DNA of 64,000 bases from Actinomadura xylanilytica (GCF_030283145.1 NZ_JASNWE010000004.1:799704-863703); one strand, 5' to 3'; positions 32,587-40,947 are shown, counted from the first letter of the stretch. Numbers and translations are program-made. The notes: generated from the sequence alone by a model not told the origin.

Positions 32587-34305
32587 TCAGGGGAGGCGGG
32601 GGGACGTGCGAGTGGCCAGGGTAGTCCGTGAGGGGAGAAAGCACCAGGAGATCAGTCCGATCCAGACCGCCCACGCGAGGGCCGCGGGCACCGCCGGGGC
32701 CGCCTGGTCGGGCCCGGCCACCGGGTCGGGAATGCGGTAGAGCACCAGGTCGGGGCCGTCCACGACGCGTTCGGCGCCGGCCAGCCGGGCCATCGCCGGA
32801 TTGCCGGGATCGGTCTCGGCGTCGAAGGCCGCGTACCGGACGCCCGCCGCGGCCAGCGGCCCGGTCAGGGGCCCGGCCGACTTGATCACCGCGTCCAGCC
32901 GCCGCGCCTTCGGATCCTCCGCCGGAATGGTGGCCGCCCCGATCACCACCGCGTCGCTGGTGACCACCCGCCGGCCGAGGTAGCGGGGCAGCGCGTCCAG
33001 CGAGGTGCGGCGGTGGTTCCACGGGTACGAGCGGTAGGTCGCCCACGGCAGCGCCACCACGTCGCCCGCGACCCGGTCGGCCCGGATCACCTCACGCGCG
33101 CGCGCCCAGCCGGCCGGGTACTGGACGGGTTCGAGCCGTCCGGCGGCGCCCCAGGCCAGCGACGGGAGCAGCACGACCGGCACCACGAGGGCGAGCACGC
33201 CCAGCGCGGCGCCCGCGGCGCTCATCAGCCGGTCGGCGAGCACACCGAAGCCCACCGCGACGACCACCGCGAGCGGCGCCGTGTACTGCTGCCCGTCCCG
33301 CAACACCGCGAACCCCGACCACGCATCGATCATGCCCTTGAGCAGCGGCGCCGCGTAGGCCCCGAACGCCGCGAGCACGAACCCCGTGCCCGCCGCGACC
33401 GCCAGGCCGCGCGCCCACGGCGTCCGGACCGCCCGCGCGTACATGACCAGCGAGGCCACGACCACGACCAGCGAGCACACGGCGAGCAGCGGCACGCCGT
33501 ACCCGGTCGGGACGGCCTCGGCGTTCCACACGCCCCCGAGGAGCAGCAGGCTGCCGAGCGTCCCGAACGGGGTGTCGGCACGGGCCGCGAACGCGTCGAC
33601 GGCCCCCGGGTCCCCTGGCATTCCGGACGGTCGCAGCCATCCCGTCACCAGCCACGGCAGGCTGAACAGCGCCAGCGTCCCGGCCGCCCACGCGACCGCC
33701 CGCCACCGCCCCCCGCCGCGTGCGGGTCCCTCGCCGCGCTCATGCCGTCCGGCGCTCCACCCGGCGACGGCCAGGGCCGCCAGCCCGGACACCGCCATCG
33801 CCGCGAACCCGCCGATCGCCGCCGGGACGAGCGCCCGCCCGAGCCGCCGCGCCCCGTGCCGCTCCACCACTCCGGCCGAGGCGGCCACCACCCACGGCAG
33901 CGCCGCGTATCCGAGCAGGAAGGCCCAGTGGCCGAGCAGCAGACGCTCGGCGACGAACGGGTTCCACGCGTACAGCACCCCGGCCGCCAGCCGCGGCGCG
34001 AGCCGCCGCGCCGGGACGAGCGAGGCCGCGCCCGCGCACGCCATCACGAAGATCGCGAGCAGCACCGCCTTCTGCGCCAGGCCGCCGGGCAGGACGGCGC
34101 CGAGCGCGGTCACGAACGCGTCGCTCGGCACGTGCCGCGGGACCGTCCCGGTCAGCCCGAACGTCATCCGGGTGAAGGAGGGGTCGGGCACGAACACCAT
34201 GTCGAAGGACAGCAGGTAGCCGGGTGCGAGGCCCGGCCCCAGCGCCAGCACCCCCAGCACCAGGCCGGTGAGAGCGGCCACCCCGTGCCGCGTTCGCCCC
34301 TTCAT
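32587..34305 (-). CDS. Large polytopic membrane protein, GT-C-like, in the glycan locus
   Basis: The protein has 572 residues and about twelve hydrophobic helices. Its N-terminal periplasmic loop reads SFDMVFVPDPSFTRMTFGLTG, and the helix LYAWNPFVAERLLLGHWAFLLGYAALPWVV (shown in part: VAERLLLGHW) resembles the AftD and DUF6541-type architecture. The C-terminal 150 residues are soluble (RADRVAGDVVALPWATYRSY, then a DGPDLVLYRIPDP strand) before a last helix. I did not recognise a defined family. Its position upstream of the DUF2613-like peptide and three glycosyltransferases suggests a role in building or moving the same envelope glycan. The ATG at 34305 is the first plausible start. Confidence 0.75.
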   Translation of the reverse strand: MKGRTRHGVAALTGLVLGVLALGPGLAPGYLLSFDMVFVPDPSFTRMTFGLTGTVPRHVPSDAFVTALGAVLPGGLAQKAVLLAIFVMACAGAASLVPARRLAPRLAAGVLYAWNPFVAERLLLGHWAFLLGYAALPWVVAASAGVVERHGARRLGRALVPAAIGGFAAMAVSGLAALAVAGWSAGRHERGEGPARGGGRWRAVAWAAGTLALFSLPWLVTGWLRPSGMPGDPGAVDAFAARADTPFGTLGSLLLLGGVWNAEAVPTGYGVPLLAVCSLVVVVASLVMYARAVRTPWARGLAVAAGTGFVLAAFGAYAAPLLKGMIDAWSGFAVLRDGQQYTAPLAVVVAVGFGVLADRLMSAAGAALGVLALVVPVVLLPSLAWGAAGRLEPVQYPAGWARAREVIRADRVAGDVVALPWATYRSYPWNHRRTSLDALPRYLGRRVVTSDAVVIGAATIPAEDPKARRLDAVIKSAGPLTGPLAAAGVRYAAFDAETDPGNPAMARLAGAERVVDGPDLVLYRIPDPVAGPDQAAPAVPAALAWAVWIGLISWCFLPSRTTLATRTSPRLP

Positions 34306-34378
34306 CGCGCTTGGACGCTACCCGATCACGCCCCCCACCCCGGTCCCATTCCGGACCACTCGGTACGATTCGCCCGCC

Positions 34379-34696
34379 GGTGAGCGCGCCGTCCGCGCCG
34401 AGCAGCGCAAAGCCGAACTCGGTTACCTGCTGGCCGTGCTCCATCGCCACCAGCGTGCGGACGTTCGCGGTGGCGCCCGGGTCGGTGCCCGAGAGCCGCT
34501 CGAGCGTGACGGCCGCGTCCCAGAACCCGGGCCGTCCCGCACCGCCGCCCACGCCCTCCGCCGCACCGGCGCCACCCTGCCTGCGGGCGGCGTCCTGCCC
34601 GGCGGCGCCGACGGCCGCCCTGACGTGCTCGGACGTGATGGTCCGCGTGACGAAGCCGCGCACCGACGCCGCCAGTGCCTCGTGCTCCTCGGTCAG
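34379..34696 (-). pseudogene. Acyl-CoA dehydrogenase fossil with internal deletion
   Basis: On this strand the translation starts LTEEHEALAASVRGFV, the N-terminal signature of an acyl-CoA dehydrogenase. About 70 codons later, in the same frame, it reads LERLSGTDPGATANVRTL and then MEHGQQVTEFGFALLG, which belongs to the far C-terminus. The middle (roughly 250 residues with the FAD and catalytic-base regions) is gone. The first recognisable codon is CTG, overlapping the stop of the gene at 34693, so there is no proper start. The frame runs on without a sensible end into the next promoter. I call it a degraded gene. Confidence 0.7.
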
Positions 34697-36453
34697 GGCG
34701 CGTTGGTCACCCTGAGCTGGCCGACGAACTGGTTGAGGTCGGGCCACATCTTGCGATGGGTGTTGGGCAGCGACGCGAACACCACGGCCGGCGTCGGCCG
34801 GCCGTTGTCGATCACCGCGGTGACCACCACCTCGCCGGTCGCCTTCACCCCGGCCCGCTTGTAGGTGAGATACGAGGCGATCAGCCAGCCCTTGTGCCCG
34901 CTGACCACCAGCGGCGCCGACGCCAGCGGCGCCGACTTGTGCTGGAAGGCGTAGTAGTCGCCCTCGAAGCCCTTGGCCGCCAGCGCCGTGACGTTCTTGA
35001 CGCTCTGCGGCCCCTTGTAGGAGCCCTGCAACGCCGGGACCAGGCCACCGGTGAGCAGTTGCCCGTACCAGATCCGCCCGCCCTGCTTCTCGGTCACCAG
35101 GACCTGCTGTCCGGACCAGCCCGCCGCGCCCAGCTTGTTCTTCTTGGTGGGCGGCTGCCAGGGCGCCGCCAGCCGCGGGAACGACAGTCCCGAGCGCGCG
35201 TCGGCGACCCGGCCCAGCACCTTGCTCGGCTTGCCGGGGAAGCGCTTGAACGGCTTGTCGGCGGGCAGCCGGGCCTGGACGTTCTGCGACGGCTCGGGCG
35301 GCTGCTGCGCGGCGGCCGTGCGCTTCGCCGTCGGGTCGTTCGCGGCGGGCGCGGCACCGTCCTTGTTGCGCTTCATGAGGTACACGCCGCCGGCCGCCAT
35401 CAGGGCCAGCACGAGCAGCCCGACCCCGCCGACGAGCATCAGCCGGGACCGGCCGCCCTCGTCGTCCAGGCCCTGCGACTCGCCGAGCATGCCGTCGGCG
35501 GCGCCCTCGTCGGCCATCCAGTCGGGCATCTGCCAGTTGCCGCTGCTCGGCTTGCCCGACCGGCCGGACGCCGGTCCCGCGGCACCGCCGGCGTCGGCCG
35601 GGACGTACCGCGCGTCGCCCTCGCCGTCGGCGTCCGCGCCGGACCCGTCGAACAGCGAGCCCTCCCAGCCCGGCCCGCTCTCGGCCCGCGGGCCCCTCGG
35701 CCCGTCGGCGGACCCGCCCGGCATGGGCGGCTGCGGCTTGAGGGGCTCGGGCGACCCCGCCGGAGCCATCGGCGGACGCGCCCCGTCCTGCGGGCGCGCG
35801 TCGTCCTGCGGCCACGCGTCGCCACCCGGCCGGGCCTCGACCACGGGCGCGACCTTGACGTCCTCGGCGTCCGGAAGCCCTCCGGCCGGGCCGCCGCCCG
35901 GCGGCGCCACCGGAACCTCATCGCGCACCTCAGGAACCTCCCGCATCTCCTCGCCGGCCTCCGGAACCCCCCACGCGCCGGGCTCGGCGCGCACGCCGGC
36001 CGCACCGCCCGCCTCGAACGGCCGGAGCGGCTCAGGCGCCGCGAACGCCTCGGAAGGCGCGTGGGCCTCGGGCGCCGCGAACGCGTCCGGCGGCGCGAAG
36101 ACCACGGACGGCTCGGCCCTGGGGGACGGCTCGGGCACGGCGAACGGCTCGGGCACGGCGGACGGCTCGGGCACGGCGGACGGCTCGTCGACCGCGGACG
36201 GCTCGGGCACCGGGGGCGACTCGACCTTGCCCCAGACGTCGTGCGGGACCTGCCCGCCGAGCGCGGGGCCGGAGAAGTCGGTGCGCCCCGTCGGCGCCGG
36301 CATCCGCACCTCGGGCACCTTGGCCTCGGGGAAGACCGCCCGGGCCCCGGGCTCCTCGTCCACCTGCCCGGCGACCTGGGGCAAGGGCCCGGTCGCCGTT
36401 CGCCGCTCCTCGCGGTCGCCGGTGCTGCTCTCGCTCATATCGGTCCAGCGCAC
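34693..36453 (-). CDS. Single-pass membrane protein with long Pro/Glu-rich cytoplasmic arm
   Basis: The protein has about 586 residues. The first 350 are Pro/Glu/Ala-rich with a near-perfect repeat (SAVPEPSAVPEPFAVPEPS) and no fold. One membrane helix follows (LMLVGGVGLLVLALMAAGGVYLM), then a globular extracytoplasmic domain of about 200 residues ending VNAP-type tail (LRVTNAP). The layout resembles septal or wall-associated membrane proteins of actinomycetes, but no family was recognised. Start choice: GTG 36453 lies 6 bases after GGGGGAG; ATG 36477 has no ribosome site. The gene is flanked by an acyl-CoA dehydrogenase remnant and a CysZ-like gene. Confidence 0.75.
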   Translation of the reverse strand: MRWTDMSESSTGDREERRTATGPLPQVAGQVDEEPGARAVFPEAKVPEVRMPAPTGRTDFSGPALGGQVPHDVWGKVESPPVPEPSAVDEPSAVPEPSAVPEPFAVPEPSPRAEPSVVFAPPDAFAAPEAHAPSEAFAAPEPLRPFEAGGAAGVRAEPGAWGVPEAGEEMREVPEVRDEVPVAPPGGGPAGGLPDAEDVKVAPVVEARPGGDAWPQDDARPQDGARPPMAPAGSPEPLKPQPPMPGGSADGPRGPRAESGPGWEGSLFDGSGADADGEGDARYVPADAGGAAGPASGRSGKPSSGNWQMPDWMADEGAADGMLGESQGLDDEGGRSRLMLVGGVGLLVLALMAAGGVYLMKRNKDGAAPAANDPTAKRTAAAQQPPEPSQNVQARLPADKPFKRFPGKPSKVLGRVADARSGLSFPRLAAPWQPPTKKNKLGAAGWSGQQVLVTEKQGGRIWYGQLLTGGLVPALQGSYKGPQSVKNVTALAAKGFEGDYYAFQHKSAPLASAPLVVSGHKGWLIASYLTYKRAGVKATGEVVVTAVIDNGRPTPAVVFASLPNTHRKMWPDLNQFVGQLRVTNAP

Positions 36454-36564
36454 GCCGCGCTCCCCCTGATCGGACATGCGGCACACGTTACGGCAAGATC
36501 ATCCATTACGACCGGGCCGGTAATCACGCTCAGGACACATCTTCCTATCGCCTCAGTGATGGCG

Positions 36565-37518
36565 CTAGGCGCCGATGTCACCCTCGTTGACCAGCATGTT
36601 GACCGCCAGACGCTCTCTGGCCAGCAATGTAGCCCCCGCGACGGCGCCCGGCATCGCGAGCACGGCGCCCAGCGGAATGAGGAAGACCACAAATGTGGCC
36701 GCTCCGAAACCCACCGCCAGGGCGCGATGCCGCTTCAGCAGCGCGAACCGGTCCCTCCGCAGCAGGCCCCGCCGCTCCAGCGCGATCGCGGTGAGCTCAC
36801 TGGTGAGAAAGTAGCCCGACACGCACGCGGCGACCACCGGCACCACCGTCTGCCCCACCACCGGCAGGAACCCGCACGCGAAGAAGACCACCGCGAACAG
36901 CACCGCGACGGCGCCGAGGATCAGCGCGTCCCGGATCGCCCGCCCGATCTGCGTCAGCAGCGGCACGTCCGGCTCGGGCGGGGCGCCGCCCTGCGAGTCC
37001 TCCACCTTCACCGCGATGCTCTCGTAGAACGGGTCGCCCACCAGCAGCGTCAGCGCGGTGAACGTCAGGACCGCCAGGAACGCCGCCGTCCCGAAGACCG
37101 CGATCCCGGCGACCACCCGGGTGGTCTTCCGCAGACCCTCCGACCAGTCGTCGGCGAACGGCGTCACCCACCCGGCGACGTCGTCCAGGTTCGCCGCCAG
37201 CAGCCCCAGCACCAGCACGTACACCACGAGCACGATGACCGCCGGGATCAGCCCGAACAGCCACTGCAGGGGATGCCGGGCCACCCAGCCGAGGCCGCGG
37301 AGGAAATAGCCGACGCCGCTGAACAACTCCTTGACCGCCGACCTGCGCGGCGGCTCGGGCGGCGGCACCGGCGGCCCCCCCGGCTGCGGCTGCGGCTGCT
37401 GCGGCCCTGGTCCCGGCCCTGGTCCCGGCCCTGGTCCCGGCTCCGGTCCTGGTCCGGGCGGGGGGACGGGCGGAGGGCCCGGCGTGTAGGGCGTGCGCGG
37501 ATCGTGAGGTGGGTTCAC
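36565..37518 (-). CDS. EI24/CysZ-like membrane protein with Pro-Gly N-terminal tail
   Basis: This 317-residue protein belongs to the EI24/CysZ family. It has about six helices after residue 80 (FSGVGYFLRGLGWVARHPLQW is the typical start), with a conserved GDPFYESIAVKVED segment in the second half. E. coli CysZ imports sulfate; actinobacterial homologues are less studied. The first 60 residues are a Pro-Gly-Gln repeat (PGPGPGPG) encoded by a 12-bp tandem repeat (37405-37440). GTG 37518 overlaps the SDR stop (GTGA), so the two genes are coupled. A weak GGGCAG precedes it. Confidence 0.85.
   Translation of the reverse strand: MNPPHDPRTPYTPGPPPVPPPGPGPEPGPGPGPGPGPGPQQPQPQPGGPPVPPPEPPRRSAVKELFSGVGYFLRGLGWVARHPLQWLFGLIPAVIVLVVYVLVLGLLAANLDDVAGWVTPFADDWSEGLRKTTRVVAGIAVFGTAAFLAVLTFTALTLLVGDPFYESIAVKVEDSQGGAPPEPDVPLLTQIGRAIRDALILGAVAVLFAVVFFACGFLPVVGQTVVPVVAACVSGYFLTSELTAIALERRGLLRRDRFALLKRHRALAVGFGAATFVVFLIPLGAVLAMPGAVAGATLLARERLAVNMLVNEGDIGA
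37405..37440. repeat. Three perfect copies of a 12-bp unit in coding sequence
   Basis: The unit CCCTGGTCCCGG is repeated three times without mismatch, with degenerate copies on both sides. It encodes the Pro-Gly tail of the CysZ-like protein. Because the period is a multiple of three, copy-number change would keep the frame. Confidence 0.85.
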
Positions 37519-38390
37519 CTGCCCAAAACTATCGGGCCGGGAAGCCCCACAAGGTGGGATGAACGCTCCCAGACCGCCTTTTGCAGCGCGCGGTCCTTGA
37601 GCGTCCGCGCCCCCGGGAGCGCCCGCGCGCCGGGCGTCGAACTGTAGAAGCCGCCGCTGCACCCCTCGAACCGCCGCTCGGTCGCGAGCCGCAGCGCCAT
37701 CCGCGCGCCCTGCTCGGGCCTGCGCAGCACCGGTGTCCGCGAGAGCCACCCGCCCACCTGTCCCGCGCCCGGGACGTCCCGGGCGAGCGCGGTCGCGACG
37801 AGGCCGGGGCACATCGCGTTCACGGTGATGCCCGTCCCCTTCAGCCGCTCGGCCAGCTCCTGCGTGAAGAACAGGTTGAGGAGCTTGGACCGGCCGTACA
37901 CGCGCAGCGATCCGGCCGGCCCGTAGCGGCCGGGCTCGGCCAGGTCCGCCGGCTCGAACGGGTCGGCGAACCGGTGCGCCTCCGAGGCGACGACCACGAT
38001 CCGCGCGGTCTCGTCCAGCACCCCGAGCAGCCGGTTGGTGAGCAGGAACGGGCCGAGGTGGTTGGTGGCGACCATGCGGTCGTACCCGTCCGCGCTGACC
38101 TTGGCCCGCAGCAGGTGCGCCCCGGCGTTGTCGACCAGCACGTCCACCCGCGGGTACCGCTCGCGCAGCTCGCCCGCGACCCGGCGCACGTCCTGGAGCA
38201 CCGACAGGTCGGCCAGGAAGATCTCCGCCTCGGCGCCGGGCACGCTGCCCGCCAGCTCCGCGGCCGCGGCCTCGCCGCGGGTCCGGTTGCGGCAGACGAT
38301 CCCCACCCGGAAGCCCTTCCGCGCCAGCCCGAGGGCGATCGCCTTCCCGATCCCCGACGTCGCCCCGGTCACGATCGCGATCTTGTCCAT
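37515..38390 (-). CDS. Short-chain dehydrogenase/reductase, retinol-dehydrogenase-like
   Basis: This 291-residue SDR has the cofactor loop TGATSGIGKAIA near residues 8-19, CRNRTRGEA (the Arg after strand 2 favours NADP), NNAG-like DNAGAHLL near 87, the catalytic Ser in VVVASEAHRF, and YGRSK for Tyr and Lys. The C-terminal 60 residues are longer than in classic SDRs, as in the retinol dehydrogenase group. ATG 38390 follows GGAAGGTGGGG. The stop overlaps the start of the CysZ-like gene. The substrate, probably a lipophilic alcohol or ketone, is unknown. Confidence 0.9.
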   Translation of the reverse strand: MDKIAIVTGATSGIGKAIALGLARKGFRVGIVCRNRTRGEAAAAELAGSVPGAEAEIFLADLSVLQDVRRVAGELRERYPRVDVLVDNAGAHLLRAKVSADGYDRMVATNHLGPFLLTNRLLGVLDETARIVVVASEAHRFADPFEPADLAEPGRYGPAGSLRVYGRSKLLNLFFTQELAERLKGTGITVNAMCPGLVATALARDVPGAGQVGGWLSRTPVLRRPEQGARMALRLATERRFEGCSGGFYSSTPGARALPGARTLKDRALQKAVWERSSHLVGLPGPIVLGR

Positions 38391-38493
38391 CCCCCCACCT
38401 TCCCGGAGCCGGGGCGCCGTCCGGAAGACCCCGGCGCCGGGCCGTCTTGCCGAGGTCGCTTGATTTGATCTCCGCCACCCAGGAGACTCGAAC

Positions 38494-38508
38494 CGACAAT
38501 GATTTTCA
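38494..38508. promoter_or_regulatory. Zur/Fur-like box upstream of the CooC-like ATPase gene
   Basis: CGACAAT-G-ATTTTCA agrees with the Streptomyces-type Zur box TGAAAAT-C-ATTTTCA at 5 of 7 left-arm and 7 of 7 right-arm positions. It lies 20 bases before the GTG at 38528, in a sharply AT-rich patch. Confidence 0.45.
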
Positions 38509-38527
38509 TATCCAAAATGGGGGACTT

Positions 38528-39487
38528 GTGAAGGTTGCCTTCGTGGGCAAGGGCGGCAGCGGCAAGACGACCGTGTCGTCCCTCTTCATCCGGCATCTGG
38601 CCGCCGAGCGGCTCCCGGTCGTCGCGATCGACGCCGACATCAACCAGCACCTCGGCGCCGCCCTCGGACTGAGCGACGACGAGGTGGCGGGCGTCCCGCC
38701 GCTGGGCGGCCACCTCGACGTGATCAAGGAGTACCTGCGCGGCGACAACCCCCGCATCGCGTCCGCCGCCGCGATGGTGAAGACCACGCCCCCGGGCCGG
38801 GGCTCCAAGCTGCTGCGGGTCGGCGGTGCCGACCCGGTCCACGCGATGTCGCTGAGCGTGCGCGGCGTCCGGTTCATGGCGGCCGGCCAGTTCGACGAGG
38901 GCGACCTCGGCGTCTCCTGCTACCACGGCAAGACCGGCGCGGTCGAGATGTACCTCAACCATCTGGTGGACGGCCCCGGCGAATACGTCGTGGTCGACAT
39001 GACCGCCGGCGCCGACACGTTCGCCTCCGGCCTGTTCACCCGGTTCGACGTGATGTTCCTCGTGGTCGAGCCGACCCGGAAGGGCATCGCCGTCTACCGG
39101 CAGTACACCGACTACGCGGCCGACTTCGGCGTCACCATCGCGGTCGTCGGCAACAAGGTCCAGACCGCCGACGACGTGGCGTTCCTGCGCGAGCACGTGG
39201 GCGACGCGCTGCTGACCTGCGTCGGGTTCCAGCCCGCCGTCCGCGCGATGGAGCAGGGCCGCCCGTTCGACATCGGCACCCTGGACGGCTCCGCGCGCGA
39301 GGTCCTGCGCCTGCTCCAGCGGACGGTCGACGCCCAGCCGAAGGACTGGGAGCGGTTCAGCCGCCAGGCCGCCGAGTTCCACGTCAAGAACGCCGAGAGC
39401 TGGGCCAACCAGGCCGCGGGCACCGACGTCACCGAGCAGATCGACCCCGACTTCCGGCTGGGCCCCGACGCGCTGATCCCCGCCTGA
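38528..39487 (+). CDS. CooC/MinD-like P-loop ATPase, probable metal-cofactor maturation factor
   Basis: This 319-residue SIMIBI ATPase has a deviant Walker A, GKGGSGKT (residues 7-14), with a signature Lys. IDADINQHLGAALG forms the switch region, and EYVVVDMTAGADTFASGLF the Walker B area. The closest group by pattern is CooC, which matures Ni enzymes. A Cys near 143 (GVSCYHGKTGAVE) is placed where CooC relatives hold their metal or partner. GTG 38528 is supported by GGGGGA and by a ten-codon leader frame (ATG 38499, MIFISKMGDL) whose TGA overlaps the start. A Zur-like box lies just upstream, so zinc control is possible. The target enzyme is unknown. Confidence 0.82.
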   Translation: MKVAFVGKGGSGKTTVSSLFIRHLAAERLPVVAIDADINQHLGAALGLSDDEVAGVPPLGGHLDVIKEYLRGDNPRIASAAAMVKTTPPGRGSKLLRVGGADPVHAMSLSVRGVRFMAAGQFDEGDLGVSCYHGKTGAVEMYLNHLVDGPGEYVVVDMTAGADTFASGLFTRFDVMFLVVEPTRKGIAVYRQYTDYAADFGVTIAVVGNKVQTADDVAFLREHVGDALLTCVGFQPAVRAMEQGRPFDIGTLDGSAREVLRLLQRTVDAQPKDWERFSRQAAEFHVKNAESWANQAAGTDVTEQIDPDFRLGPDALIPA

Positions 39488-39601
39488 TCCGGCGGACGCG
39501 CCGCGGCGGCGCACCGCACCCGCACGCGCACGCACCCGTGCACCCCACCGCGCAGCACCACCGCACGACGAGAACCGGCCCCGGGGGACATCTCCCGGGG
39601 C

Positions 39602-39615
39602 CTTGGCATACCAAG
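39602..39615. promoter_or_regulatory. Palindromic operator CTTGGCATACCAAG upstream of gntR
   Basis: A perfect 5-bp-armed palindrome around CATA lies 68 bases before the GntR start. The same motif, with one arm change, occurs at 40934-40947 before the neighbouring divergently placed gene. This suggests autoregulation plus one local target. Confidence 0.6.
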
Positions 39616-39683
39616 AAGCGCCGGTTTGGGGGATAGTCGGGGCAGGAGTGCGACACGCCGGGAGAGGCAAGGAGAATCGCGCC

Positions 39684-40475
39684 ATGACGGAGTTCTTGTA
39701 CGAACGCATAGCGGCCGTCCTGCGGGAGCAGATCCTGAGCGGCGCGCTGAGTCCCGGCGACCGGCTCCCGACCCAGGACGCGCTCAGCACCCGCTACAAG
39801 GTCAGCCGGGTGGTGGCCCGCCAGGTCGTCGAACTCCTGGAGACCGAGGGGCTCGTCGACCGGGGCAAGGGCGCGGGCACCTTCGTCCGCGAGTACCGTC
39901 CCCTCATCCGCCGCTCGACGCTGCACTACCGGCCCGACCCGGGCACCCCGTACGCCGAGGAGTCCGTCCGGGCCGAGCGGGTTCCGCGGTACACCCACCA
40001 CTCGCACGAGGACGGGGCCGGGACCGAGATCGCGCGGCGGCTGGACGTCGAGCCCGGCGACGCCGTCATGGTCACCGAGTACGTCTCCTACTCCGACGAC
40101 GAGCCGACGATGATCGTCACCTCCTACGAGCCCCTGGAGATCACGCGCGGCACGCCGATCGAGCACCCAGAGGAGGGCCCCCTGCACGGCGCCGGGGTGG
40201 TCGACCGCTTCACCTCGATCGGACGCCGCCCCGTCCGGGTTGTCGAGCGGCTGCGGTCGCGGATGCCGCGTCCCACCGAGGCCCGGCGGCTGCACCTGCG
40301 GCCCGGCGTGCCCGTGATCGTCATCGTCCGCACCACCCGCACCGCGGACGGCCCGGTCGAGACGGCCGACCTCGTCCTGGCCGCCGACCAGTTCGAACTG
40401 GAGTACCCGATCCAGGTCGGCGGCCACCCCGCCCCGGACGGGCGCCCCGGCGAGAGCGAGCACGCCGGGGCATAG
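39684..40475 (+). CDS. GntR/HutC-family transcriptional regulator with UTRA domain
   Basis: This 263-residue regulator has a winged HTH at residues 3-75 (LREQILSGALSPGDRLPTQ, then YKVSRVVARQVVELLETEGLV) and a UTRA ligand-binding domain at about 85-240 (VEPGDAVMVTEYVSY is the usual entry strand). ATG 39684 follows AAGGAG at 9 bases; the in-frame upstream extension crosses the operator and is rejected. UTRA domains bind small sugars, amino acids or related effectors. The palindrome at 39602 suggests autoregulation. It is convergent with the small gene at 40525, whose promoter bears the same motif. Confidence 0.9.
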   Translation: MTEFLYERIAAVLREQILSGALSPGDRLPTQDALSTRYKVSRVVARQVVELLETEGLVDRGKGAGTFVREYRPLIRRSTLHYRPDPGTPYAEESVRAERVPRYTHHSHEDGAGTEIARRLDVEPGDAVMVTEYVSYSDDEPTMIVTSYEPLEITRGTPIEHPEEGPLHGAGVVDRFTSIGRRPVRVVERLRSRMPRPTEARRLHLRPGVPVIVIVRTTRTADGPVETADLVLAADQFELEYPIQVGGHPAPDGRPGESEHAGA

Positions 40476-40477
40476 GC

Positions 40478-40511
40478 GAACGCCCCCACGGTGCGCGCCG
40501 TGAGGGCGTTC
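40478..40511. terminator. Bidirectional hairpin between gntR and the small gene
   Basis: GAACGCCCCCACGG pairs with CCGTGAGGGCGTTC (one mismatch) around TGCGCG. It lies between convergent stops at 40475 and 40525. Confidence 0.75.
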
Positions 40512-40524
40512 TCAGCCGGCCCCG

Positions 40525-40911
40525 TCAGCAGTTGACGAGAGTCGGGTCCTGGTTGAGGAGCTGCGCCTCCGGCGACACGAACGCCTCGTAGGCGTCCTTG
40601 GCGTCCGGCCGGAAGACGCCCGGCTTGCAGCAGTTCTGGAACGCCAGGCGCACGCCGAAGTGCCGCTGGATCGCGTTGCGCATCGAGTCACTGGAGAACA
40701 TCCGGAACATCTGGCCCCACTGTTCCTCGGTCTCGGGGACCGTGAGGTTCTGGACGCCTTCCTCGCCGCCGTCCTTCAGCTCGCCGACCAGCCGCGTGAC
40801 CATCCCCCACGCGTAGGGCAGGGACTCGGCGATGCACGCGATGAACTCATCATGCCCGACCTTCCCGTTCTGCGCCTTTTTTAGCAGTTCGGGGGAAACA
40901 GTAAGAGACAT
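40525..40911 (-). CDS. Small conserved actinobacterial protein (SCO5389-like family)
   Basis: This 128-residue cytoplasmic protein begins MSLTVSPELLKKAQNGKVG, with ESLPYAWGMVTRLVGELK in the middle. Its C-terminal half reads AIQRHFGVRLAFQNCCKPGVF, ending QLLNQDPTLVNC. I recall a Streptomyces family named after SCO5389 with this opening and the same LLNQ ending; its role is not known. ATG 40911 follows GGAGGTGAGGG; the longer frame to 40941 overlaps the operator. The GntR-type palindrome at 40934-40947 sits 23 bases before the start, so the gene is probably controlled by the regulator at 39684. Confidence 0.78.
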   Translation of the reverse strand: MSLTVSPELLKKAQNGKVGHDEFIACIAESLPYAWGMVTRLVGELKDGGEEGVQNLTVPETEEQWGQMFRMFSSDSMRNAIQRHFGVRLAFQNCCKPGVFRPDAKDAYEAFVSPEAQLLNQDPTLVNC

Positions 40912-40933
40912 ACCCTCACCTCCGCTTTGGAGG

Positions 40934-40947
40934 CTAGGCATACCAAG
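40934..40947. promoter_or_regulatory. Second GntR-type operator, CTAGGCATACCAAG
   Basis: Thirteen of 14 bases equal the site at 39602-39615. It lies immediately upstream of the ribosome site of the gene at 40525-40911, in position to repress it. Confidence 0.6.
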
